From Candidatus Aminicenantota bacterium (lineage in GTDB: Bacteria; Acidobacteriota; Aminicenantia; UBA2199): a DNA stretch of 64,000 nt. Below the pieces are notes generated by a model. The model saw only the letters and a list, made by a program, of their open reading frames with translations, had not been told where the DNA came from and did not search any database. Below, piece after piece: positions 9,076-17,555 of this stretch (positions within the stretch are counted from its first letter, which is position 1; each line of letters starts with the position of its first letter). The stretch spans positions 39,226-103,225 of the forward strand of contig JAFGSF010000002.1 of NCBI GenBank assembly GCA_016934745.1, in the 5' to 3' direction. The translations under genes were made by a program, and so were the position numbers.

Positions 9076-9147
9076 AGGCGGCGACCGGATTTGAACCGAT
9101 GAATAACGCTTTTGCAGAGCGCTGCCTTACCACTTGGCTACGCCGCC
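9076..9147 (-). tRNA. tRNA-Cys (anticodon GCA)
   Basis: Acceptor GGCGGCG pairs with CGCCGCC and is followed by discriminator U, the identity base of tRNA-Cys. The anticodon loop is CTGCAAA with anticodon GCA. CCA is not encoded. It is five bp from tRNA-Gly, in the same transcript. It is convergent with the second M16 gene, whose stop lies 5 bp away. Confidence 0.96.
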
Positions 9148-9149
9148 AA

Positions 9150-9224
9150 TGGAGCGGGAAACGGGATTTGAACCCGCAACATCAACCTTGGCAAGGTTGC
9201 GCTCTACCATTGAGCTATTCCCGC
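9150..9224 (-). tRNA. tRNA-Gly (anticodon GCC)
   Basis: Acceptor GCGGGAA pairs with TTCCCGC, with discriminator U and an encoded CCA (9150-9152). The anticodon stem CAACC/GGTTG encloses TTGCCAA, so the anticodon is GCC. The T loop is TTCAAAT. This is the only tRNA of the four here with CCA in the DNA, which could be coincidence. Confidence 0.97.
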
Positions 9225-9234
9225 TCTTGCCATA

Positions 9235-9263
9235 AGGATAATCGAAATTGTAATTTTTGTCAA
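9235..9263 (-). promoter_or_regulatory. Promoter of the tRNA-Gly/tRNA-Cys unit
   Basis: On the minus strand: consensus TTGACA, a 17-bp spacer and TATCCT, ending 10 bp before tRNA-Gly. It probably drives both tRNAs. Confidence 0.7.
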
Positions 9264-9265
9264 GA

Positions 9266-9285
9266 GGCGCCACCTGGCGCCACCT
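9266..9285. repeat. Tandem 10-bp direct repeat
   Basis: GGCGCCACCT occurs twice in tandem and is followed by a partial third copy (GGCCGCCA). It lies between the end of the thioesterase gene and the tRNA promoter. Each copy contains the palindrome GGCGCC. No function is apparent. Confidence 0.6.
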
Positions 9286-9357
9286 GGCCGCCATGAACGA
9301 CCCCGGCACCAAACATCCGGTAGCTTCCACGTGTGGCAAGCAAAGAAATTCTGGATT

Positions 9358-9801
9358 CTATTTGCAGGTCGGCTGGAGAAGGATCGCCAATTCTGGCGGC
9401 AGGCAGGGGCGGCCCTTCTCATTTAATGCCGCGCCAGTCGTCCGGGCAGATAAAACCAGTCGCTGATCGGAGGAACGGAAAATATCCTGCAAGAAAACGA
9501 AACGAATGGGAGAAATGCGTTCCAGGTTCAACCCAATCCAAAATTCGTCTCTGCTCCGCAATGAAGTCTTGTAATCCAGTTCGGCCCGGACTACGACCAA
9601 AAAAATCCTTTCCTGCGTAAGCTTGTTAAAATCGATGCCCCTGGAAAGCAGGAATTCGTGGCGGCCGTGTTCTAGGTAATTCTGATAGATCGCGTTGTTG
9701 ACAATACCCTGCATATCGCATTCATAATCGCGAACTTTTAAGTCTATTGTGAAGATATAATCAGTTTTCCGCTTCAAGTCAATTCCGGGGCGGAGTTTCA
9801 T
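9358..9801 (-). CDS. Hotdog-fold acyl-CoA thioesterase (4HBT, YbgC/FadM type)
   Basis: A 147-residue single-domain hotdog protein. The conserved block RDYECDMQGIVNNAIYQNYL matches the YbgC/FadM family, where the aspartate before the helix (here in CDMQGIV) is the catalytic residue and NNAIY..YLE starts the hot-dog helix. Such enzymes hydrolyse acyl-CoA or acyl-ACP thioesters. The ATG at 9801 follows the flavodoxin stop by 4 bp and has no strong ribosome site, so translational coupling is likely. The substrate chain length cannot be deduced. Confidence 0.87.
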   Translation of the reverse strand: MKLRPGIDLKRKTDYIFTIDLKVRDYECDMQGIVNNAIYQNYLEHGRHEFLLSRGIDFNKLTQERIFLVVVRAELDYKTSLRSRDEFWIGLNLERISPIRFVFLQDIFRSSDQRLVLSARTTGAALNEKGRPCLPPELAILLQPTCK

Positions 9802-9805
9802 GAGA

Positions 9806-10327
9806 CTAGGATGTTTTCCCGTGCGGATAGGAATGTTCGGCCGAGTGCAGCATCAGATCGGCAAACATCTGTGCATCTTCCAAGTCGGCCGTATCGGGAT
9901 GACCGCTCGCACTTTGGGCTTCAATAGCCCAGGTCCGCTCTTGCGGTTTTTCCATCCATTCATCGAGCAAGTGGAATTCCACCTGGCCACGGCAGCCGAA
10001 TGTCCCGAGAATAGTTTGTCCCTTGGCCAGACTCAATGCTTCGAAAAAAGCGGTAATTGCTTTTTCGCCGCCACGCAGAGAAGCATGGGTGGCAAATATG
10101 GCTATAATTTTTCCAAGCGGGATGCTTTTTATAAAACGGTTCATTGCCGGGGGAACACCATGGTGCAGGACCGGAAAGCCGCAGAAAATAAAGTCGAAAT
10201 TACCCAGATTATCAACTTCATCTATGGGTAACAGTGTTTTCTGGTTATGATGGATGCCGGAAAATATCGCTTCGGCTACTTTGCGGGTGTTGCCGGTTTG
10301 GGAATAATAGGTGACCAGAATGTTCAT
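9806..10327 (-). CDS. Flavodoxin-family protein
   Basis: A 173-residue flavodoxin fold. MNILVTYYSQTGNTRKVAEA includes the SQTGNT phosphate loop that binds FMN, and FDFIFCGFPVLHHGVPPAM plus GTFGCRGQ are the other two FMN-contacting loops. It is an electron carrier or small flavin reductase in the cytoplasm. GGAGGAA before the ATG at 10327 fixes the start. An extended -10 (TACAAT at 10348-10353, minus strand) lies just upstream. It is followed by the thioesterase gene in one transcript. Confidence 0.88.
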   Translation of the reverse strand: MNILVTYYSQTGNTRKVAEAIFSGIHHNQKTLLPIDEVDNLGNFDFIFCGFPVLHHGVPPAMNRFIKSIPLGKIIAIFATHASLRGGEKAITAFFEALSLAKGQTILGTFGCRGQVEFHLLDEWMEKPQERTWAIEAQSASGHPDTADLEDAQMFADLMLHSAEHSYPHGKTS

Positions 10328-10404
10328 GTTTCCTCCTTGCCGGGGGAATTGTAGCGGATTCCAGGCATAAAGTCCAGAACAGGCAGAATCACGCCTATAG
10401 ACCA

Positions 10405-11325
10405 TCAGGATGAAATTCGCAGCTCGTTTGTTTCCATGGCAATAGGCTTGCGACGCAAGGCCAATACGATTCCGGCCAAAATCAGCAACGCAGCAAATGT
10501 TTTAATCCCAGAGGGCATTTCACCCAAAAAAACAAATGCCAGGACGGCGGCACCGATGGGTTCGCCCAGAGTCGCAATGGCTACGTAAGCGGCCGGCAAA
10601 TGACCCAAAGCCCAATTAAAAGAAGAATGTCCCAACAGTTGAGGCAATAGTGCCAGCAATAAAAACCATCCATAGGTAGCCGGCTTGAATCCGGTCAAGG
10701 GTTGTCCGAACAGAATTGCGGCGACCAGCAGGAATAAAGCTGCCGATCCGTATACGAGTGTCACGTAAGGGATTAGAGAGAAGTCGCGGCGGAGACGACG
10801 GCCGACCAGCCAGTAGCCGCTTACGGCCAGAGCCCCGGCCAGGGCCAAGGCATTTCCCAGATAAGGGTGTGAAGAAATGGGAGCTTGGGATTCAGCCAGG
10901 CTAATAACAATGCTGCCGCACATTGCCAGCGCCAGGCCGATCAAAATGGAAGGGGTCAGGGGTTCGCGCCAGAACATCCATGCAATCAGGGCGACCCAAA
11001 GCGGCGACGTGGAAACCAGTACCACGGAGCTCGCTACGGACGTGTATTCCAAGGAGGAAATCCAGGTGGCGAAATGGATGGCCAGAAAAAAGCCGGAGAC
11101 AAGGAACCAGGGCCATGGTCCTGTTATTATCCGGTGCAACTCCGCGCGGTACCGCAGCCAGGCCAGCGGCAGTAACAGCATGGTGGCGATGAAGAGACGG
11201 AAGGCGGCAATGACAATAGACGGGGCATCGGCCTGGGCAAAACGCGCAAAAATCGAGCCCGACGAAACCGCGGCAATGCCTACGATCAAGGCCATCCGCG
11301 GCGAAGGAGCAAGGTGTTTACTCAT
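10405..11325 (-). CDS. EamA/DMT-family membrane transporter
   Basis: A 306-residue protein made of two EamA repeats, ten predicted membrane helices in all. The first repeat includes GSIFARFAQADAPSIVIAAF and RLFIATMLLLPLAW. The second contains LLALLPQLLGHSSFNWALGH and LGEPIGAAVLAFVFLGE, the usual EamA closing motif. Family members export metabolites or amino acids across the inner membrane; the substrate is not predictable. The start at ATG 11325 follows GGAAG; the open frame upstream of it is not homologous. Confidence 0.85.
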   Translation of the reverse strand: MSKHLAPSPRMALIVGIAAVSSGSIFARFAQADAPSIVIAAFRLFIATMLLLPLAWLRYRAELHRIITGPWPWFLVSGFFLAIHFATWISSLEYTSVASSVVLVSTSPLWVALIAWMFWREPLTPSILIGLALAMCGSIVISLAESQAPISSHPYLGNALALAGALAVSGYWLVGRRLRRDFSLIPYVTLVYGSAALFLLVAAILFGQPLTGFKPATYGWFLLLALLPQLLGHSSFNWALGHLPAAYVAIATLGEPIGAAVLAFVFLGEMPSGIKTFAALLILAGIVLALRRKPIAMETNELRISS

Positions 11326-11377
11326 CACTCGACTTCCACTACCCGATTGATTAATTTTATTGCGGCGGCAGTCATAT

Positions 11378-11779
11378 TTAAAAATCCGGGAAAGGTTTAT
11401 TGATCCATGAGGTGCAAATAGCCTGGTAGCTTTCTTGCAATTGAGGGTCGCTGACCGGCAGCTGGCGCGCTTGTTTTTCCAGTTTCTTTCCCAGATTGGC
11501 AGCGACCAGGATGCTGCCGTTAAGGGCAAGAATCAGCAGCAGCCCCGCCTGTCCACTAGCCAGGATATAAATGCCCAAGACCATTCCGGCTAAAAGAAAA
11601 ACCAATTGCAGCAATGCCTGAATCATGTGCCGGCGGACCAAGGCAGCGAAATTCTGCAGGTCAATCGGGCTGTTTATGGAATGTGTCCCGGACAGGAATG
11701 TTTTCAAACTGACGGTCCCCATCAGCATGTTTATAAACGCCAGCGCAAAAACCATGGTTAGCAAAGATACTGGATTCAT
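11378..11779 (-). CDS. Small membrane protein of unknown function
   Basis: 133 residues with three predicted membrane segments (about 5-28, 52-74 and 78-96) and a charged C-terminal tail. I do not recognise a family. GGAGATAACCGC lies before the ATG. It is transcribed in the same direction as the downstream DMT transporter and the upstream dioxygenase. Confidence 0.65.
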   Translation of the reverse strand: MNPVSLLTMVFALAFINMLMGTVSLKTFLSGTHSINSPIDLQNFAALVRRHMIQALLQLVFLLAGMVLGIYILASGQAGLLLILALNGSILVAANLGKKLEKQARQLPVSDPQLQESYQAICTSWINKPFPDF

Positions 11780-11858
11780 GCGGTTATCTCCGGTTTAAAT
11801 TTTTTTATCCATCTTCATTTTTATCCAAGTGCGAAAAGATTGGCACAGTTTCCCCGGT

Positions 11859-12698
11859 TCAGCCAACGCGCAAAGAGGTCATGGTCATGGCACCGGCCAG
11901 GAATTTGTTGTTGAAGTAAGTGACTTTTTCACCTTTCTCCCTGACGGCAAGAACATACAACAGCGGTAAAAAATGTTCTGCTGAGGGTATGGCCAATCGC
12001 ACCGCATCGCCCAAGGAATGGTAATCAACCAGTTTTTCATGTTGTTCTGCATCGATGAGTTTCTTGAACAAATTACTGGCTTCAATTGCCCAGGGAAAGC
12101 CGAACGGCTGGTTATAATCTCGAAATCCGTTGCCTTGGACTTCAACGAGGCCGATATTGTGAACCATGTTGCCGCTACCTAGAATAAGAATATCCTTGTC
12201 CCGCAAGTGAGCCAGATCGCGGCCGATAGCAAAGTGTTCTTTGGCCGCGCGGGTGTAATCCAGGCTGATCTGGACCACCGGCAGGTCAGCTGCGGGAAAC
12301 ATCCTTCGCAGCACGCTCCAGCATCCGTGATCGAGGCCCCAATCCAGGTCAAAGCTGATTTCGCTGGCGGTTATGGATTTACGGATTTCCCCGGCCAGCC
12401 AGGTGCTGCCAACGGCTGGATACTGCACCCGGTAGAGTTCCGGTGGAAAACCGCCGAAATCGTGGATGGTGCGCGGTTGTTCCATGGCCGTGACCAATGT
12501 GCCCCAGGTTTGCCAGTGAGCTGAAATGCAGAGAATGGCCTTGGGTTTGGGCAGCGACTTCACCAATTTCTGCCAGTGACGCGAAAACTCGTTATCCTCG
12601 ACGGCGTTCATCGGGCTGCCGTGACCGATGAACAGCGCTGGCATGCGCTGGGTTTTGTCCTTGGGATCTTTTTTCGATTTATCGACTTTGTTTTTCAA
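11859..12698 (-). CDS. ygiD: LigB-family extradiol ring-cleavage dioxygenase (YgiD-like)
   Basis: The enzyme cleaves catecholic rings; its best-known relative is 4,5-DOPA dioxygenase. Metal-ligand histidines are in their family contexts: MPALFIGHGSPMNAV, CISAHWQTWG, LDHGCWSVLRRMFP and LGSGNMVHNIG. The predicted start is TTG at 12698, preceded by GGGGG at good spacing; this adds a lysine-rich 18-residue extension before MPALFIGHG. The internal ATG at 12644 has no ribosome site. The actual substrate is uncertain because many bacterial homologues have no known one. Confidence 0.85.
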   Translation of the reverse strand: MKNKVDKSKKDPKDKTQRMPALFIGHGSPMNAVEDNEFSRHWQKLVKSLPKPKAILCISAHWQTWGTLVTAMEQPRTIHDFGGFPPELYRVQYPAVGSTWLAGEIRKSITASEISFDLDWGLDHGCWSVLRRMFPAADLPVVQISLDYTRAAKEHFAIGRDLAHLRDKDILILGSGNMVHNIGLVEVQGNGFRDYNQPFGFPWAIEASNLFKKLIDAEQHEKLVDYHSLGDAVRLAIPSAEHFLPLLYVLAVREKGEKVTYFNNKFLAGAMTMTSLRVG

Positions 12699-12813
12699 TG
12701 TGACCCCCTGCGTCTCGGGTATATCGATTTATACTATAATTTAAAAATTTAAAAAAATCCATATTCAGCCTTTCATTCTAATTAGAAGACCATTTCTTTT
12801 ATTTGAGTATTCT

Positions 12814-13053
12814 TTAGAGAAGTTTTCCTTTGGCGACAATGATAGCCTTGCCGCCGACCGCGATGTCGATGCGCATTTCTGTCCGTTCGGCTTTCAACAG
12901 CAGCAGCGAGGGGCGACCGATCTCGAATCCCTGCTCGCTGCGGATGGCGATGCGCTCCTTGCCGAAATAGCGGTGTTTCACCAGGTAGCCGGCCAGGCAA
13001 GCATTGCCGCTACCTGTGGCCGGGTCTTCGGGAATGCAGGCGGAAACAATTAA
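12814..13053 (-). pseudogene. C-terminal remnant of a PhzF-family protein
   Basis: 79 codons encode a typical PhzF C-terminus: ACIPEDPATGSGNACLAGYL, then a segment around GKERIAIRSEQGFEIGRPS, ending IAVGGKAIIVAKGKLL. Full PhzF proteins are near 260-300 residues, so the N-terminal two thirds, including the catalytic glutamate, are gone. The fragment is in the same frame as the small membrane gene immediately upstream and starts right after its TAA stop. No start codon or ribosome site is visible. This looks like a deletion junction. Confidence 0.75.
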
Positions 13054-13332
13054 TTATTTTGCCAGGGAACGAATTCCCAGGGCGGCGAGAGCACAAAAAA
13101 GAGCGACATTAATCGGAATGACATACTGGTAATACAAAGGTCCTATCTTGCCGTCTTCCTGAATGGAAGTTTTCCTGTAATCTCCCAGATTCCTGAAAAT
13201 ATAGAAACCCCAGAATGGTCCCGGGGTCTTGAGCCCGCGCCGGTCTAGGAACATGGTGATGCGGATCGCGGTTACAATTGACCAGATCACGCAAGCGATG
13301 GCTATAAAACTTAAAAAATTAAAAGCCCCCAT
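13054..13332 (-). CDS. Small two-helix membrane protein, unknown function
   Basis: 92 residues with membrane segments at about 5-27 and 70-88, separated by a polar loop (DRRGLKTPGPFWGFYIF). I recognise no family. GGGGAGATGAACC precedes the ATG. Its stop codon is the border with the phzF remnant, so its own C-terminus could have been trimmed by the same rearrangement. Confidence 0.65.
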   Translation of the reverse strand: MGAFNFLSFIAIACVIWSIVTAIRITMFLDRRGLKTPGPFWGFYIFRNLGDYRKTSIQEDGKIGPLYYQYVIPINVALFCALAALGIRSLAK

Positions 13333-13398
13333 GGTTCATCTCCCCAGACACCGACATTGATGATGATAAAATATTCTTTATTGTTTGTCAAGCTCGGT

Positions 13399-14055
13399 TC
13401 AGGGATTTTTTATATCGAAAACCAGCCACAATTTTCCTTTGGCCAGGGATCTGTATTTTTTCAGTTTCAGTTCGATCCCTTCCTTGACCTCGTCAAGGAG
13501 GGGAAAGCGTTTGGTGCCGACGATGAGTGGATGCACGAGCAGACTGATCTCATCTACCAATCCGTGGTTGAGCAGTATGCCGTTCAGGGTTTTTCCACAG
13601 TCGCTCAGGACGATTTTCGCCTTGTACTCTTTCGCCAAAAGCGCGAGGGCCTGGGAATAGTCGAGCGGCCGGTTGCCCATGTAGTGCCAATCGTAGTTTC
13701 TCTCGGTCAGGTAGCGCAGATAGCCCTTCGGGGTGGAGTTGGTCGTCAGAATAACGATGTCACGGCAACGACCTGATTGGCGCAACACGTGAAGTTTGCC
13801 TTTCAGTTTGCCGCCCGAATCGGGAATGACCCACAACGGGAGTTTCATGTTTGTCTTGGGCTTGACCAGGTCTTTTTCCGTTTCCCGCGGCAGCTTCTTG
13901 TAGAACATCTTCAGCCCTTCGGCCGCCGTGTCCGAACCGACCAGGTGAATGTCGGCCCTGTAGCTTCCGGCGATGCGGTAATGAGCGCCCATGTCAACCT
14001 CGAATCCAAGCAGCGAGCCGTCCAGGCTGATGGAACTGTGCATGATGACTTTCAT
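13399..14055 (-). CDS. RibD C-terminal-domain (DHFR-like) reductase
   Basis: A 218-residue NADPH-dependent reductase fold of the RibD C-terminal family. It starts MKVIMHSSISLDGSLLGFE, and has AHYRIAGSYRADIHLVGSDT, LSDCGKTLNGILLNHGLVDE and LLVHPLIVGTKRFPLLDE, the standard order of motifs. The true RibD reductase works in riboflavin synthesis. There is no deaminase domain and no rib gene nearby, so it could be a general DHFR-like reductase. AAGGGGG before ATG 14055 favours this start over the GTG two codons upstream. Confidence 0.85.
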   Translation of the reverse strand: MKVIMHSSISLDGSLLGFEVDMGAHYRIAGSYRADIHLVGSDTAAEGLKMFYKKLPRETEKDLVKPKTNMKLPLWVIPDSGGKLKGKLHVLRQSGRCRDIVILTTNSTPKGYLRYLTERNYDWHYMGNRPLDYSQALALLAKEYKAKIVLSDCGKTLNGILLNHGLVDEISLLVHPLIVGTKRFPLLDEVKEGIELKLKKYRSLAKGKLWLVFDIKNP

Positions 14056-14065
14056 CCGCACCCCC

Positions 14066-14305
14066 TTATTCGTAGGCTTGGCTAATACGCCGCTTTATGA
14101 TAATGAAGCGAACATTACCGAAAACAAGAATAGTGATTCCGGCGCCAAAAAGAAACCAGCCAGCAGAATGAATAATGGGAGATTGAAAGAAATGGATCAT
14201 CCCGGCCCCGGCGGCCAGAAAAGCGAGAGCGGTGCGCATGTAGGCCAGAAAGGTTCGTTCGTTGGCCAGGTTGGTGCGGATGATCGCCAATTCGTCCATG
14301 TTCAT
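14066..14305 (-). CDS. DUF202 (YidH-like) membrane protein
   Basis: 79 residues. RTNLANERTFLAYMRTALAF is the DUF202 signature and is followed by two membrane helices. Family members are small inner-membrane proteins of unknown role. GGAGAGCTGA precedes the ATG. The reductase gene follows 10 bp downstream and is probably co-transcribed. Confidence 0.88.
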   Translation of the reverse strand: MNMDELAIIRTNLANERTFLAYMRTALAFLAAGAGMIHFFQSPIIHSAGWFLFGAGITILVFGNVRFIIIKRRISQAYE

Positions 14306-14413
14306 TCAGCTCTCCAGCAATACTTTTATCAGAATTATTGCGCCTTTTCAAGTTGCTGTGAGCGATTTCCATTATGCAGCGGATATGGAAGTGATTTTAT
14401 TAAACTCCAATCC

Positions 14414-15793
14414 TTATGCCGGGTGACGCTTCAGCCAGGCATTGTAGGCGAACATTGAAGCCGCGGACAGCAGGCCGAAGGCGGTCAGGATGACCCACCC
14501 GGTCGCCGCCGCCTTGGGGTCAAGCTTCAGTAGCCATTTCCCTTCCGGCAGCATGACCTTCACGGCGCCGCGGCACATGATTTCGTTGAACAGCCAGGCT
14601 CCGACCGGGCCGCCGACCAGCGAGCCGATGGCCATCGGCAGGTTGGCGTAGCCGAGGAATAACCCCTCCTGTCCCTTTGGAGCCAGCGAGCCGATGTACT
14701 CGTACAGGCGGCTGGATGCGAAAAGTTCGCCGAAGGCGATCATGGCTACGGTCAGCACGATGAACATGCTGCCCAGGGGAAGGAGGTCAAATACTTTCAC
14801 CGTCACACCGCCATCGGCAAGGAGTGGATAAATATTGATAACCATCGACAGGCCGATGATCACGGTGCCGATGACGATCGACTTGATCGGCGGCAGCTTG
14901 CCGAACAGGCGGGTGATAAGCAACTGGCAACAGACGATGACGATGGGGTTGGCCATGGTGTAGATGTCCATGGCCGGAGTGAGCTCGACCGTCTTCTTTA
15001 CATACAGAGGCAGGACGTTGTAGACCTGGTTGTAGATGAAAAAGAAACCGCTGGAAACCAGTAGGAAGATGACGAAGCGACCCGAGCGCAACACGCGCAC
15101 CATGCCCAGCAGGATGTCGGAGATGGTGCGCTTGGGCTTGGCCGTTTCGACCGACTGTTTGGGATTGCGGTAAAAAAAGAAAACCACCAGGAAGGCCATG
15201 ATTGACGCTCCCATGGCCACGGCGAAGATCGCTTGCAGTTTCTTCAGCTCGGTGCGAACAAAGAAGGCGGTTAGACGGCCCAGGATGCTGCCGATGTTGA
15301 TTACCATATAAAAAATGGCGAAAGCCAGCGTGGCGCGCCCCATGTGGAAGCGTTGGACCGATCCGGCGATGCATGGCTTGACAAATGAGCCGCCGATGCC
15401 GATCAGCACGATAGCCAGCATGATCGGCAACAGGACCCCGGCGCCGGCGGTGACTTTGGAACTCACCTCGGGGGCCAAGGTCTGGCTGCCGAACCAGACG
15501 GGGAAACCCATCAGGAAATAGCCGCTGACCAGGAACGTGGTGGCCAGCAGTAAACCCTTGCGGAAACCGATCTGGTCAGCCACGGTGCCGGACAGGACCG
15601 GCAGGAAGTAGACCAGAAACCAGAGAACACTGTTGAGTGTACTGGGCCAATAGTCGCCGAGGCCGAGCTGGCCGAGGTAGATGACCACAAAGCTGGCCAT
15701 CGAGTAGTATGCCGCCCTTTCAAACAATTCGATGACATTGGCCGTCCAAAAAGTAGGGGGAAAGGGCGTGGGTTTGCTTGTAGGCGAATTCAT
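14414..15793 (-). CDS. Proton-dependent oligopeptide transporter (POT/PTR family)
   Basis: A 459-residue major facilitator with about twelve membrane segments. The POT hallmarks are present: ELFERAAYYSM (the ExxERxxYY proton-coupling motif of helix 1) and IFYMVINIGSILG (the PTR signature). It imports di- and tripeptides with protons. CCGGAGGTCC gives a strong ribosome site. It lies 13 bp after aspS on the same strand and is probably in the hisS-aspS transcript. Confidence 0.88.
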   Translation of the reverse strand: MNSPTSKPTPFPPTFWTANVIELFERAAYYSMASFVVIYLGQLGLGDYWPSTLNSVLWFLVYFLPVLSGTVADQIGFRKGLLLATTFLVSGYFLMGFPVWFGSQTLAPEVSSKVTAGAGVLLPIMLAIVLIGIGGSFVKPCIAGSVQRFHMGRATLAFAIFYMVINIGSILGRLTAFFVRTELKKLQAIFAVAMGASIMAFLVVFFFYRNPKQSVETAKPKRTISDILLGMVRVLRSGRFVIFLLVSSGFFFIYNQVYNVLPLYVKKTVELTPAMDIYTMANPIVIVCCQLLITRLFGKLPPIKSIVIGTVIIGLSMVINIYPLLADGGVTVKVFDLLPLGSMFIVLTVAMIAFGELFASSRLYEYIGSLAPKGQEGLFLGYANLPMAIGSLVGGPVGAWLFNEIMCRGAVKVMLPEGKWLLKLDPKAAATGWVILTAFGLLSAASMFAYNAWLKRHPA

Positions 15794-15806
15794 GAGGACC
15801 TCCGGA

Positions 15807-17555
15807 TTAATTTTTTATGGCGATGCCCAGCTCGTCCAGCTGGTGCTGGGAAACGGCTGAAGGGGAGCCGGTCAGCAAGCAGAGGGATGATGTGGTTTTG
15901 GGAAAAGCGATGATCTCGCGGATGGAGTCTTCGCCGCTGAGGAGCATTAACAGGCGGTCGAAACCCAGTGCGATGCCCAGGTGCGGCGGCGCCCCGAATT
16001 TAAGGGCGTTGAGAAAGAAACCGAACTTTTCGTCAATCTCTTTTTCTTCGAGGTTGAGCATGTGGAATATCTTGTGCTGCAGGGTGATGTCGTGGATCCT
16101 TTGGCTGCCGCCACCAATTTCCACGCCGTTTAGCACTAGGTCGTAGGCGATGGCTTGAACTGCCAGCGGCTGGCTGTCGAGTAAGGGGATGTCTTCTGGA
16201 CGTGGCATGGTGAACGGGTGGTGATTGGAATCAAAGCGCTTCTCCTCCTCGTTGTAAAAAAAGAGCGGGAAATCGGTTACCCATAGAAATTCCAGCCTGT
16301 CCTTGTCCTGGAAATTTTTTCCCAGGTGTTCACGCAGTTTTCCGGCCACGGACAGGGCTTGGGACTCCGCATCGGCAACCAGCAGGACCAAGGCCCGGTC
16401 GTCGATTTTTTGCTGCCGAAAAAAGGCAGCCATATGTTCTGGGCCAATCTTCAGGGAGGCCTTGAAGCCGTCATCCCCCTTTTTCATCCAGATGACACCT
16501 TTGCCGCCCAGTTTTTTCCCAGTTTCGTTGATTTCATCAAGTTGCTTGCGGGAAAAGGCCCCGGCTTCGGGTATGACCAGGCCTTTGACCTTGGCACCCT
16601 GGGCCAAGGTGGCCGCGAGCAGGTCGCTATTCCAGGTGCTCGCCGGATCGGTAAAATCCTGGATGGTATAGGGAATGCGCAAGTCGGGTTTGTCCGAGCC
16701 GTAGGCGGCCATGGCTTCCTGGTAGGACAAACGCCGGAAAGGCAAGGCAACGTCGTGGCCACGCAGCGCGAAGATTTCGCGCATCAGGCGTTCAATAATG
16801 GAGAACAATTCACCCTGTTCGCTGAAACTCATTTCGATATCGATCTGCGTGAATTCCGGCTGACGGTCGGCGCGCAGGTCTTCATCACGGAAACAACGCG
16901 TGATCTGAAAATAGCGTTCAAAGCCGGCCACCATCAGCAATTGTTTGAACTGCTGGGGCGACTGCGGCAGGGCGAACATCTTGCCCTTGTATATCCGTGA
17001 AGGAACCAGGTAATCCCGGGCTCCTTCGGGAGTGGCGTTGGTCAGCATGGGAGTTTCGATATCCAGGAAACCTTCCTTATCCAGGAAATTGCGGGTCAGC
17101 AGGTTGGCCTTGGCACGCAGCTTGAAATTTTGTTGCATGGCTTGGCTGCGCAGATCGATGTAGCGGTATTTGAAGCGCAATTCTTCCGTAACGCTGGAGC
17201 GGTTTTCGGGGATAAAAGGCGGAACTTCCGATGCGGCCAGTATGGTGATACGGGAGGCAATGACTTCGAACTTGCCGCTGGGCAGGTCGGGATTAGGTTT
17301 GCTGCGCTTCACCACCATTCCGCTGATTGCCAGGACCGTCTCCTTGCCGATGTCCTTGAGGATGTCCGGCGTAGGGAATGTCTCGTTGACCACGATCTGC
17401 AACAGTCCCTCGCGGTCGCGCAGGTCGATGAAGCTCAGTCCGCCCAACTCGCGCATGTTGTTCACCCAACCGTAAACGGTAATGGTTCGACCGCTGTGTG
17501 CCTCTCCGACCAAGCCGCAGTAGACGGTGCGTTTCAATAGTTCTTTTTCAGCCAT
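15807..17555 (-). CDS. aspS: Aspartyl-tRNA synthetase
   Basis: A class II synthetase of bacterial type (582 residues). It has an N-terminal OB anticodon-binding domain (GWVNNMRELGGLSFIDLRDR), class II motif 2 around FQITRCFRDEDLRADRQPEF, a bacterial GAD insertion (about 290-420) and motif 3 GIALGFDRLLMLL. In the anticodon-binding loop the residue aligned with the discriminating/non-discriminating position reads leucine, as in discriminating E. coli AspRS, but this is weak evidence. The start overlaps the end of hisS by 22 bp, with AAGGACC as ribosome site inside hisS. Confidence 0.96.
   Translation of the reverse strand: MAEKELLKRTVYCGLVGEAHSGRTITVYGWVNNMRELGGLSFIDLRDREGLLQIVVNETFPTPDILKDIGKETVLAISGMVVKRSKPNPDLPSGKFEVIASRITILAASEVPPFIPENRSSVTEELRFKYRYIDLRSQAMQQNFKLRAKANLLTRNFLDKEGFLDIETPMLTNATPEGARDYLVPSRIYKGKMFALPQSPQQFKQLLMVAGFERYFQITRCFRDEDLRADRQPEFTQIDIEMSFSEQGELFSIIERLMREIFALRGHDVALPFRRLSYQEAMAAYGSDKPDLRIPYTIQDFTDPASTWNSDLLAATLAQGAKVKGLVIPEAGAFSRKQLDEINETGKKLGGKGVIWMKKGDDGFKASLKIGPEHMAAFFRQQKIDDRALVLLVADAESQALSVAGKLREHLGKNFQDKDRLEFLWVTDFPLFFYNEEEKRFDSNHHPFTMPRPEDIPLLDSQPLAVQAIAYDLVLNGVEIGGGSQRIHDITLQHKIFHMLNLEEKEIDEKFGFFLNALKFGAPPHLGIALGFDRLLMLLSGEDSIREIIAFPKTTSSLCLLTGSPSAVSQHQLDELGIAIKN

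Noticed and set aside
12782..13000. 72-codon minus-strand frame overlapping the phzF remnant
   Set aside because: It is out of frame with the recognisable PhzF sequence and rich in His/Arg/Gly like a shadow frame.
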